Positions 35,551-44,427 of a DNA stretch of 64,000 bases are shown here, in pieces; within the stretch, counting starts at the first letter, position 1; every line of letters begins with the position of its first letter. The notes below the pieces were generated by a model, which saw only the letters and a list, made by a program, of their open reading frames with translations, was not told where the DNA came from and did no database searches. The stretch lies in the NCBI RefSeq assembly GCF_019976755.1, contig NZ_AP023441.1, positions 3,531,501 through 3,595,500 of the forward strand. The letters run 5' to 3'. The DNA comes from Nostoc sp. MS1 (GTDB taxonomy: Bacteria > Cyanobacteriota > Cyanobacteriia > Cyanobacteriales > Nostocaceae). The position numbers and the translations under genes were made by a program.

Positions 35551-37473
35551 ATGGAAATTTTAGAAACAGTAGGTTTTGATTTAGGACACGGTGAGACAGC
35601 AGTAGCCAAGGCTATTGTCGAAAGCATTGAACCACCCCAAATGTTGGAGATTAATAATAAAAAGAACCAAATTACTGCACTAGGTTGGCATCCTCAACTG
35701 GGTTATTTAGTAGGAGAACAAGCTTTAATTCAAGCTGGCGTTACTCAGTTGGCAATTACTTTTAAGCAAAAACCAAATAACGACTCCGAATATCGCAAAA
35801 CAATTAGTACCTTCATTGCCACCTATTACCACCTGTTAAAAGAAAGTAGACAAATTGAAAATCAAGACAATACCTACTTTTATGTTGGTTGTCCTTCTGG
35901 ATGGTCGATTAAGGAACGCGCAGAATATCAGAAATTGCTGCAAGAATCGGGCATTTCTCTATTAAATGTAGTGCCTGAATCAAGAGCAGCTTTTATGCAG
36001 GCTAAAGAAGCCGGGAAATTGGAGTATGAAAAACTCCTATCTTCTGTGCTAATTGTTGATATTGGTTCTTCAACTACAGATTTCACCTTAGTTAAAAGCT
36101 TACAAGAAATTCCTATAGATTTTGGTAGTAATACTTTAGGCGCATCCTTAATTGATAAGGCTATTTTTGCTCATACCCTCGCCAAACACGAACAAAAATC
36201 ATTACTAGAAAAAGTATTTAAAGAATATCCCCATCATCAAGCACGTTGTGAATTAGCTTGTCGTAAAGCCAAGGAAGATTATTTTTCTAACGAACAGTTA
36301 TATACTGATCCTCAATCCTTCGCTCGTGGGTTTGAATCTATCAACGAACAGATTTATTTTATCCCCCAAGTCAATAAATTGATAATGGAGGAAATATTAA
36401 ATCAACCCTTACCCGAATTAGAACAGAAAAGTTGGTTGCAATCATTTTATGACGCTTTAGCTGAAGCCAAGCAAAAGCTAGACAGCCAAGGTATTGTACC
36501 CAAGCTACTGCTGATGACTGGGGGTGCATCGCGGATGAAATTTACCCATAAACTTTGCCAAAAAACCTTCCCCGAACCAGAAACATTGCTACGTCCAGAC
36601 CCGGAACCGGAACGGTGTATTGCATTGGGTTTAGCGCGTGTAGGACGTTGGGATTTACGCGCCACTGCTTTTAAAGGGGAAGTAAATCAACTGCTAGAAT
36701 CTAATAAACTCGCAGAAATAATTGGTAAGCATATTCCAGAGTTAATTGCATCTTTGACCCAGCCGTTAACAGAAGGGTTAATTGAAAACGCAGTAAGACC
36801 AGGGGTAAAAGATTGGCAAAAAAACAAACTTCGTACTTTAGCCGATTTAGAAGCTGCAATGAAGCAACGTGCAGAACAATGGCTACAAGGCGATATGGCT
36901 CAGAAGATAGTTAATAGTCAATGTATCAGTTGGTTTAATCATAAAATTCAACCAGATTTAGCCGCCGAAACAGATCCAATATGCCGTAAGTTTCAAATCC
37001 CCAGAAGTAGTTTAAGATTTGAAGATAGTATCGAGCCTGCTTTAGTTAATCCAGAATTACGTATTAGCGATGTTATTCTTGGTGATACGGTAGCTTTTAT
37101 TGTCAATGTATTAATTGGTGGGGGTACTCTTGCCAGTATCATTACTCTCATTCTGACTGGTCATTTGACTTGGCCTATTGCTTTAGTTTACGGGGCTTCG
37201 GTAATAGCGGCGGGAATGGAGTTAAATCGAGAGACTGTTAAGGAGACAATTAAAACTAATATCAATGTTCCTAGTTGGATTCGTTCTAGTTTAATCAATG
37301 ATAAGAAGATTGACGATATTAGCAAACAAGTAAGACCAGAATTAGAAAAAGTTATTCAAGAACAATTGACAGCCAATCAAGAAGCTTTTGACAAACTCAT
37401 TAGTAAAGTTGAGCAAGGATTACAGAAAGCTTTGACTACTAAGGTGCAAGAGGCAATAATTTTAATTCAATAG
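35551..37473 (+). CDS. divergent Hsp70/actin-fold ATPase with C-terminal membrane segment
   Basis: 640 residues. The nucleotide-binding fold is evident from phosphate-1 VGFDLGHGETAVAK, phosphate-2 SVLIVDIGSSTTDFTLV and the adenosine motif LLLMTGGASRMK. The peptide-binding half of DnaK is absent; instead the C-terminal region has helices and a hydrophobic hairpin (about 510-555: GGTLASIITLILTGHLTWPIA), then a charged amphipathic tail that could form a coiled coil. This is not a housekeeping DnaK. I prefer the ATG at 35551; the ATG at 35539 lies inside the heptamer array and would add four residues. The upstream two-helix protein is the likely partner. Function unknown; a membrane-linked chaperone or filament-type ATPase is inference. 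Confidence 0.87.
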   Translation: MEILETVGFDLGHGETAVAKAIVESIEPPQMLEINNKKNQITALGWHPQLGYLVGEQALIQAGVTQLAITFKQKPNNDSEYRKTISTFIATYYHLLKESRQIENQDNTYFYVGCPSGWSIKERAEYQKLLQESGISLLNVVPESRAAFMQAKEAGKLEYEKLLSSVLIVDIGSSTTDFTLVKSLQEIPIDFGSNTLGASLIDKAIFAHTLAKHEQKSLLEKVFKEYPHHQARCELACRKAKEDYFSNEQLYTDPQSFARGFESINEQIYFIPQVNKLIMEEILNQPLPELEQKSWLQSFYDALAEAKQKLDSQGIVPKLLLMTGGASRMKFTHKLCQKTFPEPETLLRPDPEPERCIALGLARVGRWDLRATAFKGEVNQLLESNKLAEIIGKHIPELIASLTQPLTEGLIENAVRPGVKDWQKNKLRTLADLEAAMKQRAEQWLQGDMAQKIVNSQCISWFNHKIQPDLAAETDPICRKFQIPRSSLRFEDSIEPALVNPELRISDVILGDTVAFIVNVLIGGGTLASIITLILTGHLTWPIALVYGASVIAAGMELNRETVKETIKTNINVPSWIRSSLINDKKIDDISKQVRPELEKVIQEQLTANQEAFDKLISKVEQGLQKALTTKVQEAIILIQ

Positions 37474-37919
37474 TCTATGTCTCAAGAGCTAGACAGTAAA
37501 ATTTTTCTAAAGGACATAATCTTATTTACTTCATTTTAAATCTTCCATTCTGCTGTTAATTTGCAAATTTTAACTTATATCTCCAGAAAGAGGCTTTATT
37601 CTTAGCGATCAGCAAGAATCTAAAGAGAAAAGTTCAAGTAATTTTGCACAATTTGTTTTACATTAAACACTGAATGATAATCAATTATTAATTGGTTGGC
37701 AAAAGCAAAAGGGAATATATCTGCACAGTTTTTTTTGTGAATCTGACTAAATCAGTTAGATATCGTTGAATAAGCTTCTCGAATTAAAGATGGCTTATCT
37801 TCATTGAGCATAAGCCTTATTTTGCAATGTTTGGCATCAGGATAGTGGTTAATAAATGCTATCCAGCATCTTGAGCGGTTTAAATCACAGCATCTAGAAC
37901 ATATTAAGGAACCAGAAGC
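37474..37919. other. intergenic region upstream of the Gly/Thr-repeat gene
   Basis: 446 bp, AT-rich, without credible open frames on either strand. It should contain the promoter of the repeat protein gene; a purine-rich AAGGAACCAGAAGC directly precedes its ATG. No hairpin or repeat family was recognised. Confidence 0.5.
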
Positions 37920-38750
37920 ATGAAAACCTCTAATTTATCTAAGTCTGTTTTAGCTAGTTTATTTGCTATCAGTTTCGCTGCTGTTGCATATCTCCCTGTT
38001 TCTGCTCAAACTGGAAGCAGTGGTGCTTCAGGTACATCAGGTACTTCAGGAACTAGCACTGGTACAGGTACTACTGGGACAGGTACTTCAGGAACTAGCA
38101 CTGGTACAGGTACTACTGGGACAGGTACTTCAGGAACTAGCACTGGTACAGGCACTACCGGGACAGGTACTTCAGGAACTAGCACTGGTACAGGCACTAC
38201 AGGTACTGGAACCACAGGTAGTTATGGTACAGGTACAACAGGTACAGGCACTGGCACTACAGGTACAGGTACAACAGGCACTGGCACTACAGGTAGTTAT
38301 GGTACAGGTACAACAGGCACTGGCACTACAGGTAGTTATGGTACAGGTACAACAGGCACTGGCACTACAGGTAGTTATGGTACAGGTACAACAGGTACAG
38401 GCACTGGCACTACAGGTACTGGCACTACAGGTACTGGTACAGGTACAACAGGTACAGGCACTGGCACAGATACAACAGGCACAGGTAGCACCAGCACTTA
38501 TGGCACAGGTACAGGAACAACAGGTACAGGCACTGGCACTACAGGTACTGATACACCCGGAACTGGAACTACAGGTAGTACATCATACCAAGGAACTAGC
38601 GATGTAAGGGGCGATCGCAATCATAATAATTGGGGTTGGTTAGGTCTGCTTGGTTTGGCTGGTTTAGCAGGTCTGGCTCGTAAACGCCACGAAGCCACAG
38701 CTTACCGCGATCCTAATGAAGTACGTTCTGGCTCTGGTACTAGATTATAA
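37920..38750 (+). CDS. secreted Gly/Thr/Ser-repeat protein with WGxxGxxG C-terminus
   Basis: 276 residues: signal peptide (about 1-30, cleavage near SAQT), a long low-complexity region of GTGTTGTGTSGTST-type repeats (about 31-220), then a C-terminal sequence WGWLGLLGLAGLAGLARKRH. The last motif is a tripartite sorting-type tail (short motif, hydrophobic helix, basic end), like PEP-CTERM/WGxxGxxG proteins of cyanobacteria. The repeat DNA is built first of 42-bp units, then of 39-bp units containing GSYGTG. It is probably an extracellular or cell-surface protein. The repeat count is likely to vary between strains. Transcription ends at the hairpin at 38771. Confidence 0.85.
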   Translation: MKTSNLSKSVLASLFAISFAAVAYLPVSAQTGSSGASGTSGTSGTSTGTGTTGTGTSGTSTGTGTTGTGTSGTSTGTGTTGTGTSGTSTGTGTTGTGTTGSYGTGTTGTGTGTTGTGTTGTGTTGSYGTGTTGTGTTGSYGTGTTGTGTTGSYGTGTTGTGTGTTGTGTTGTGTGTTGTGTGTDTTGTGSTSTYGTGTGTTGTGTGTTGTDTPGTGTTGSTSYQGTSDVRGDRNHNNWGWLGLLGLAGLAGLARKRHEATAYRDPNEVRSGSGTRL

Positions 38751-38770
38751 ATAAGTTTTGAGATAAACGA

Positions 38771-38803
38771 AAAGCCCTTACTGTGTCTGGTAAGGGCTTT
38801 TTT
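38771..38803 (+). terminator. intrinsic terminator
   Basis: AAAGCCCTTAC, loop TGTGTCTG, GTAAGGGCTTT followed by more T residues. It lies 20 bp after the stop of the repeat protein gene. It excludes the upstream GTG at 38783 as a start for the next gene. Confidence 0.92.
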
Positions 38804-38863
38804 ATTGAGAACATATACACAAATTCAGGTATCTTAAGCAAGAATACTTGTTCACCCATAGCG

Positions 38864-39835
38864 ATGAGCCACCATATCTTAAAAGCCACTAAATCAACTG
38901 TGCATTTAGGTGGTTTCTCTCATCTACTAGAACCCGCCTTAAAGGTAGATTCTGGGGACACCATTGATGTAGAAACATACACTGGTTATTATATTCACGA
39001 TAAAGCACCATCAGAGTTTCTTACACCTCAATTCCTTGATATCTGTCAAAATCTACCACCAGAACGTAAAATTGCCGCAGGGCCGCATTTACTCACAGGG
39101 CCGATATATGTGCGTGATGCTGAACCAGGAGATGTTTTAGAAGTAAGATTAGAAGCGATCGCACCTAGTTTACCAGTTGGATTTAATGCCATCCGTTCAG
39201 GTTGGGGAGCCTTACCCAATCAATTTACTCAACCCGCTTTAAGATTTATCCCCCTAGATTTAGTTAACAATACGGCTGAATTTCCTGTAAATAGTGGTAT
39301 TAAAATTCCTCTTAAACCTTTTTTTGGTATCCTTGGTGTCGCCACCCCAGAAGATTCTCGCTCATCTGTTCCCCCTGGATATTATGGCGGTAATATCGAC
39401 AACCGTGAACTGCAAGCAGGCTCGCGCATATTCTTGCCTATTTTCGTTCCTGGCGCATTATTTTCTATTGGTGATGGACATTCAGCGCAAGGAGATGGGG
39501 AAGTTAATGTAACTGCGATAGAAACTTCTATGAATGGACGTATCCATTTGAAACTTCGCAAAGATTTGCATTTTGCCACACCTATTGCAGAAACGCCGAC
39601 TGATATTATCACAATGGGGTTTGCACCAACTTTAGATGCAGCTTTAGAACAAGCTTTGAAAAATATGCTTGATTTTCTGGAACGGTTTGTTAATTTGTCT
39701 CCAGAAGATGCTTATGTTTTATGTAGTTTAGCGGTAAATTTTCGCATAACTCAAGTGGTTAACAGTCCAAATAAAGGTGTGCATGGTTTGCTATCTAAAG
39801 CAATCTTACAAAATTCAAAATTACAATTGCTATAA
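38864..39835 (+). CDS. acetamidase/formamidase family protein
   Basis: 323-residue FmdA/AmdA-type protein. It begins with MSHHILKATKSTVHLGGFSH and carries VDSGDTIDVET, TGPIYVRDAEPGDVLEV, PGYYGGNIDNRE and SIGDGHSAQGDGE, the metal-site pattern of this family. Members hydrolyse formamide or short amides to ammonia and the acid, or act on unknown amides. I start at ATG 38864 because a longer in-frame start would lie in the preceding terminator. The gene downstream runs the same way, 139 bp on. A role in nitrogen scavenging is plausible. Confidence 0.9.
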   Translation: MSHHILKATKSTVHLGGFSHLLEPALKVDSGDTIDVETYTGYYIHDKAPSEFLTPQFLDICQNLPPERKIAAGPHLLTGPIYVRDAEPGDVLEVRLEAIAPSLPVGFNAIRSGWGALPNQFTQPALRFIPLDLVNNTAEFPVNSGIKIPLKPFFGILGVATPEDSRSSVPPGYYGGNIDNRELQAGSRIFLPIFVPGALFSIGDGHSAQGDGEVNVTAIETSMNGRIHLKLRKDLHFATPIAETPTDIITMGFAPTLDAALEQALKNMLDFLERFVNLSPEDAYVLCSLAVNFRITQVVNSPNKGVHGLLSKAILQNSKLQLL

Positions 39836-39974
39836 ATCAATGTGACTTCTATGTAGCTATTATAATTCGTTGATTCTTAGTCTCTGTACAATGGGTTATG
39901 TCTACATTGATTTTCAAAAGTAATGATGAATCCTATAGAATCAGTTTGTAATTAACGAAAGAACTCGATTTTCT

Positions 39975-40346
39975 ATGTCTAATATAATTGTTCAAATGTT
40001 ACTGATTGGGCTAGTTGCTGGCGTTGCTGGGGGAATGTTTGGTATTGGTGGCGGAGCAATTATGGTTCCAGCAATGGTGTTATTGGTGGGAATGGATCAA
40101 AAATTTGCCACTGGTACATCAATTGCAGCCCAAATTTTACCAATTGGGCTTTTAGGCGCAGCAGTTTATTATCGTAGTGGGAATATTAATTTTAAATATG
40201 CTCTATTAATTGCAGTAGGCTTATTAGTTGGCAACTTATTTGGAGCCATATTTGCCAATCAGCCATTTATTACTAGCGAAACCATGAAAAAACTTTACGG
40301 CTTATTTTTATTAGTCATTGGTTTCAGATATTTGTTTTTCCGTTAA
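39975..40346 (+). CDS. TauE/SafE-type membrane protein, half-size
   Basis: 123 residues with about four hydrophobic segments and the family signature GVAGGMFGIGGGAIMVPAM near the N-terminus. TauE/SafE proteins export sulfite or organosulfur anions and usually have about 250 residues from two such halves; this one has a single half, so it would need to dimerise. The ends look intact, so it is probably not a truncated gene. Substrate unknown. Confidence 0.88.
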   Translation: MSNIIVQMLLIGLVAGVAGGMFGIGGGAIMVPAMVLLVGMDQKFATGTSIAAQILPIGLLGAAVYYRSGNINFKYALLIAVGLLVGNLFGAIFANQPFITSETMKKLYGLFLLVIGFRYLFFR

Positions 40347-40364
40347 TAAAGGGAGTGAGAAGTA

Positions 40365-40411
40365 GGGAAGGTGAGAAAGAGTTATTATTTATTTTGTCTT
40401 TCTCATCTCCC
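40365..40411. terminator. hairpin between convergent genes
   Basis: Arms GGGAAGGTGAGAAAGA and TCTTTCTCATCTCCC, with nine perfect central-arm pairs (TGAGAAAGA/TCTTTCTCA), lie beyond the TauE-like gene. A second perfect hairpin (AATTCAAAAT / ATTTTGAATT) lies at about 40454-40479. Either could end transcription from both sides. The first lacks a clear T tract. Confidence 0.4.
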
Positions 40412-40488
40412 TAATTAATAACATGCGAGAAGATAAATTAAATCTGCTCTCTCAATTCAAAATCAAATAATTTTGAATTAATAACTCC

Positions 40489-41730
40489 CTAATCTACCTG
40501 CTGAGTGGGGAAAGAACCAGCTTGTATGGCTAAGTTGACGCTTCTGCCATTACGCCATAATTCGAGTTGTAGTTGCCCACCGACTCCCACATTTTCTACG
40601 GCACTCTGTACATTGTTAGCATTTGTAACTGCTTGGCCATTCAATTTTTGAATAACATCACCAGCGCGTAGTCCTGCTTTTGCGGCTGGAGAATTAGGCA
40701 GAACTTTGACAACTAAAACACCTTTATCTGTATCTACGCTCAAACCACTATTGGGGTCAGAGTTGATGGTTTCTTTGAGTTGCGGTGTTAAGCCTACCAT
40801 TTGAATACCCAGGTAAGCGTGCTGTACTTTGCCTGTAGATATAAGTTGATTAGAAATACGTTGTGCTGTTTTGATAGGGATAGCAAAGCCTAAACCTTGT
40901 GCGCCTTGAATAATAGCAGTATTCATACCAATTACTTCACCACGGGAATTCAGCAAGGGGCCGCCGGAGTTACCAGGATTAATTGCTGCATCAGTTTGAA
41001 TATATTCTACGCGCTTATCGGGTGCGCCAATTTGATTACTGGTGCGTCCGGTAGCGCTGATGATACCTGTGGTGACTGTATTATCTAAACCTAAAGGATT
41101 ACCAATTGCGATCGCCCATTGTCCTGGTTGCAGTTTATCGGAATTACCCACTGTAACAGTGGGTAAATTATTAGCCTGAATCTTGACAACAGCTACATCT
41201 GTTAAACTATCTTTACCCAATACTTTACCTGGGAAACTGCGCCCATCTGTGAGGATGACTCGCACCGTATCCGCACCATCAACGACGTGAGCATTAGTCA
41301 GAATACTACCATTGGCATTAATAATAAAACCAGAACCCGTACCCCGTTCAACTCTCTGTTGTTGTTGAGGTAGTTGGGAACCGAAGAAGCGCTGGAAAAA
41401 TGGATCATTTAATTCGGCTGGTAAGCGAGCTGTAACAGTCCGGGAAGATTCAATACGCACTACAGCCGGGCCAACCCTTTGTACTACCTGAGTAACAAAG
41501 TTAGGATCTGCGTTGTCTGGTAGTGGGGGTGCAGCATCTACTCGGCTCACCGCCAAGCTAGAAGCTTTCTGCGCCAACTGCTGCTGATTTCCAGCCAAAT
41601 ATCCGCCAGCCAACGTCATACCAGATCCCAGCAGCACTAACGATAGAGATGCAGCTGCGCCCTTCCAATGTGCATGATTACGGTTTTGAGGATTTAACGG
41701 TTGAGATTCATCGTGTACTTGGTTTTGCAT
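40489..41730 (-). CDS. HtrA/Deg-family serine protease with PDZ domain
   Basis: 413 residues: cytosolic N-terminus, one membrane anchor (about 26-46), a trypsin-like domain with complete triad H148 (TNAHVVDG), D178 (DSLTDVAVVKI) and S255 (NPGNSGGPLL), and one C-terminal PDZ domain (AGLRAGDVIQKLNGQAV). Such proteases (HtrA, HhoA, HhoB in cyanobacteria) degrade or refold damaged periplasmic and thylakoid-lumen proteins. I cannot say which of the three paralogues this is. It stands alone, convergent with the TauE-like gene. Confidence 0.95.
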   Translation of the reverse strand: MQNQVHDESQPLNPQNRNHAHWKGAAASLSLVLLGSGMTLAGGYLAGNQQQLAQKASSLAVSRVDAAPPLPDNADPNFVTQVVQRVGPAVVRIESSRTVTARLPAELNDPFFQRFFGSQLPQQQQRVERGTGSGFIINANGSILTNAHVVDGADTVRVILTDGRSFPGKVLGKDSLTDVAVVKIQANNLPTVTVGNSDKLQPGQWAIAIGNPLGLDNTVTTGIISATGRTSNQIGAPDKRVEYIQTDAAINPGNSGGPLLNSRGEVIGMNTAIIQGAQGLGFAIPIKTAQRISNQLISTGKVQHAYLGIQMVGLTPQLKETINSDPNSGLSVDTDKGVLVVKVLPNSPAAKAGLRAGDVIQKLNGQAVTNANNVQSAVENVGVGGQLQLELWRNGRSVNLAIQAGSFPTQQVD

Positions 41731-41943
41731 AGCAGTGTGCAGAGAAATCTATACTTATTACTACTTTAGATATTATTTATGACAGTTTTGTTGCTTTGTT
41801 GTTGCTTTTTTGTGAAAAGTTGCAAATTTTACCTAGTCTTTAAGTGGTAATGGGAGGATTTTTCTTTTTGCTGATCTATCGATATAAATACTCAAAGGAA
41901 GAAGCCATAACCGGATATAAAAAATTTTCTTTCGACTTCTTTA

Positions 41944-42297
41944 TCAAGAAGAATATAAACTTTCTGCTTTACAATATATTTTTTCTGGTGGTTGATTAAA
42001 GTATTTAAACAACGCTGGACATAGCCATCCTTCTAGACTTCTCTGCTTCCACGTATACCAATTTCCGCCATATTCTTCCCTAAGCCAAGTCAATTCTACT
42101 TGATAACCAGGAAAAGGACTAGCAGAAAATAAAAGCTTAAACCCCTCATCAACATTAGGGATTTCTTGAATCAAAACCTCAATCATTTCTGGGACACCAC
42201 TAACAAATGGTTCCTGCACTAAACCCATACGCTCATCATCAAATACCCAAGTTTGATTGTGGCGATAGGGAAAAATTACCATTATTGAGTTAGTCAT
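41944..42297 (-). CDS. conserved hypothetical protein (DUF6717-like)
   Basis: 117 residues, soluble, aromatic-rich. The pattern FPYRHNQTWVFDDERMGLVQEP, then LFSASPFPGYQVELTWLREE and GGNWYTWK, is one I associate with DUF6717, found in many bacteria. The function is unknown. It is transcribed divergently from egtC with a very short gap. An alternative start at 42282 (MVIFPYRH) is possible. Confidence 0.75.
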   Translation of the reverse strand: MTNSIMVIFPYRHNQTWVFDDERMGLVQEPFVSGVPEMIEVLIQEIPNVDEGFKLLFSASPFPGYQVELTWLREEYGGNWYTWKQRSLEGWLCPALFKYFNQPPEKIYCKAESLYSS

Positions 42298-42392
42298 TGT
42301 TAGATAGAAGATGATAGAAATTTACGTATATATTGAGTAAAAGCTACAAACACAGTTTATTCTATACAAGAATTAGAAAAAATTCTTTCATC

Positions 42393-43181
42393 ATGTGCCG
42401 TCTACTTGCTTACCTGGGTTCGCCTGTTTCCTTAGAACATCTGTTGTATAAACCGGAACATTCATTGATAGTTCAAAGCTATCAACCCCGTGAGATGACT
42501 TCTGGTGTAGTAAATGCAGATGGCTTTGGTGTTGGTTGGTATCATCCACAAAAGGATACTGACCCTTTTACTTACAAAAATACTCTCCCCATTTGGAATG
42601 ATATCAATTTACCAAGTCTCAGCCGTTATGTAGAATCTAAGTGTGTGCTGGCTTATGTTCGCAGTGCGACACCAGGACAAGCTCTAGATTTTGCCAACTG
42701 TCAGCCATTTAATTATGAAAATTTGTTATTTATTCATAATGGACGCATTGAAAATTTTCGCAAAAGCTTACATCGAAAAATCCGTAGTATTTTAACTCCT
42801 GATTTTTACGAACGTATCAATGGTAGTACAGATTCAGAACATATATTTGCATTGTTACTTTCACAAATTGAAAATAATAAACATCGTCCTTTAGAGTCAG
42901 TTTTACGTAATACTTTACTTTTGCTTGCAGATATGGCAAAACGTCATCAAGTAGATGCGTCTGCAAATGTAATTTTTAGTAATGGTAAACGTCTAATAGC
43001 TTCCCGTTTTGCTTCCTCTTCAAAATCACCGTCGCTTTACTGGTTAAAAGATGATTTAATGTTTCCCAATTCTGTCATTATTGCATCTGAACCCTTATTT
43101 GCAGGTAATTGGACTACCTGTCCAGAAAACAGCATTATCAGTGTAGGAGAAGACTGTGATATCAAAGTTGCCAACATCTAG
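42393..43181 (+). CDS. egtC: EgtC-like class II glutamine amidotransferase
   Basis: 262 residues. The protein starts MCRLLAYLGSP, with Cys2 as the N-terminal nucleophile after Met removal, as in class II amidotransferases; NADGFGVGWYHP, AYVRSATPGQ and FIHNGRIENF complete the glutaminase pattern. In ergothioneine synthesis EgtC removes the glutamyl group from the sulfoxide intermediate. An upstream ATG at 42333 is rejected because it would bury the catalytic Cys. It overlaps egtB by 26 nt. Confidence 0.9.
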   Translation: MCRLLAYLGSPVSLEHLLYKPEHSLIVQSYQPREMTSGVVNADGFGVGWYHPQKDTDPFTYKNTLPIWNDINLPSLSRYVESKCVLAYVRSATPGQALDFANCQPFNYENLLFIHNGRIENFRKSLHRKIRSILTPDFYERINGSTDSEHIFALLLSQIENNKHRPLESVLRNTLLLLADMAKRHQVDASANVIFSNGKRLIASRFASSSKSPSLYWLKDDLMFPNSVIIASEPLFAGNWTTCPENSIISVGEDCDIKVANI

Positions 43182-44400
43182 CCTGAAAGATTATATTGCT
43201 TTTGCTTTGGAGGAATGCCGCAGTAAAACTCTAAATTTATTTGTAGATATGGATGCAGCTACATTTTCTAGCCAAGCGCATCATGATTTTAGTCCTGTAG
43301 GCTGGCATTTGGGACACATCGCCTATATAGAATCTTTTTGGATATTAGAACATAGTGCAGGTTTACCATGTTTATTTCCCCAATATCGCAAATTATTTGC
43401 TGCTGATGGTTTACCTAAATCCCAACGAGTTCAATTACCACAAATAGCAGAAATTATTTATTATTTAAAAACAGTAAGAACCAAGGTTCTGGAATATTTA
43501 GAAGTAGCTGATATTCAACAACAAGAAAGACTGTGGCGATTTTTGGTTCAGCACGAAAGCCAGCACTGTGAAATCATTCGTATGGTGTTGGAGTTAGTCA
43601 ATAGTCAACTGCAAATAGTCAATAGTCAACTGTTAACTGTTGAAGAGATGGTGCAAATTCCCGCAGGTGAGTTTGAGTTGGGTAATGATTCTATGGATGC
43701 TTTAGATAACGAGCGTCCTGCACATAGAATTTGTTTAGATAGTTATTGGATTGATCGTTATCCTGTAACTTGTGGCGAATATCAGGTATTTATGGAGGCT
43801 GGAGGGTATCAAAATATTGAATGGTGGTCTGTGGAAGGTTGGGAATGGTTACAAACTGAACAGGTAACACAACCACTTTACTGGAATAGCGATCGCCTCC
43901 GGCGGGGCGAGCATCGTCGCACACCAAATAATCATCCCGTTTATGGTGTCAGTTGGTACGAAGCTGAGGCTTATTCTCGATTTGTTGGTAAACGCCTACC
44001 TACAGAAGCTGAATGGGAAAAAGCTGCTAGTTGGGACGCTAAAGCTAACCGTCACCGCACCTATCCTTGGGGAGAAGACACACCAACGCTTCAACATTGT
44101 AATTACGATGGGTTGAAAACCACCCCAGTCAATGCTTACCCACAAGGGCAAAGTGCTTATGGTTTATACGACACCTTGGGTAACGTCTGGGAATGGACAG
44201 CCTCCTGGTTTGATGGCTACCAAGGTTTTGCCAGTTACCCATACAAGGGCTACTCACAAGTTTATTTTGACCAAAAACATCGCGTGTTAAAAGGCGGTAG
44301 TTGGGCTTCTCGTCCTTGGGTATTACGTTCTAGTTTCCGCAACTGGTATTATCCCCAAGTGCGTCAGATTTTTGCTGGGTTTCGTTGTGTTAAGGATTAG
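43156..44400 (+). CDS. egtB: EgtB-like iron-dependent sulfoxide synthase
   Basis: 414 residues. An N-terminal DinB-like domain supplies the iron ligands H51 (GWHLGH), H133 and H137 (HESQHCE), and a C-terminal formylglycine-generating-enzyme-like domain (VQIPAGEFELG through GGSWASRPWVLRSSFRNW) binds substrates. EgtB joins hercynine to a thiol donor with oxygen in ergothioneine synthesis. The GTG start has an AGGAGA site 5 nt upstream and overlaps egtC. No egtD methyltransferase gene follows here. The linker between the two domains (about 148-162, VNSQLQIVNSQLL) is encoded by an STRR that kept the reading frame. Confidence 0.9.
   Translation: MISKLPTSSLKDYIAFALEECRSKTLNLFVDMDAATFSSQAHHDFSPVGWHLGHIAYIESFWILEHSAGLPCLFPQYRKLFAADGLPKSQRVQLPQIAEIIYYLKTVRTKVLEYLEVADIQQQERLWRFLVQHESQHCEIIRMVLELVNSQLQIVNSQLLTVEEMVQIPAGEFELGNDSMDALDNERPAHRICLDSYWIDRYPVTCGEYQVFMEAGGYQNIEWWSVEGWEWLQTEQVTQPLYWNSDRLRRGEHRRTPNNHPVYGVSWYEAEAYSRFVGKRLPTEAEWEKAASWDAKANRHRTYPWGEDTPTLQHCNYDGLKTTPVNAYPQGQSAYGLYDTLGNVWEWTASWFDGYQGFASYPYKGYSQVYFDQKHRVLKGGSWASRPWVLRSSFRNWYYPQVRQIFAGFRCVKD
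43595..43641. repeat. STRR inside egtB
   Basis: AGTCAAT / AGTCAAC heptamer-like units, the reverse complement of the family at 534-596, occur in frame within egtB and encode its inter-domain linker. Confidence 0.85.
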
Positions 44401-44427
44401 AAACTGAGGCAAAACTTAACTCTATAC

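Noticed and set aside
37963..38607. 214-codon Leu/Gln/Val-rich open frame
   Set aside because: Shifted frame of the Gly/Thr repeat DNA; the other frame has a signal peptide and a sorting-type tail.
38783..38863. upstream GTG extension of the acetamidase gene
   Set aside because: It would start inside the loop of a strong intrinsic terminator and adds 27 residues without family character.
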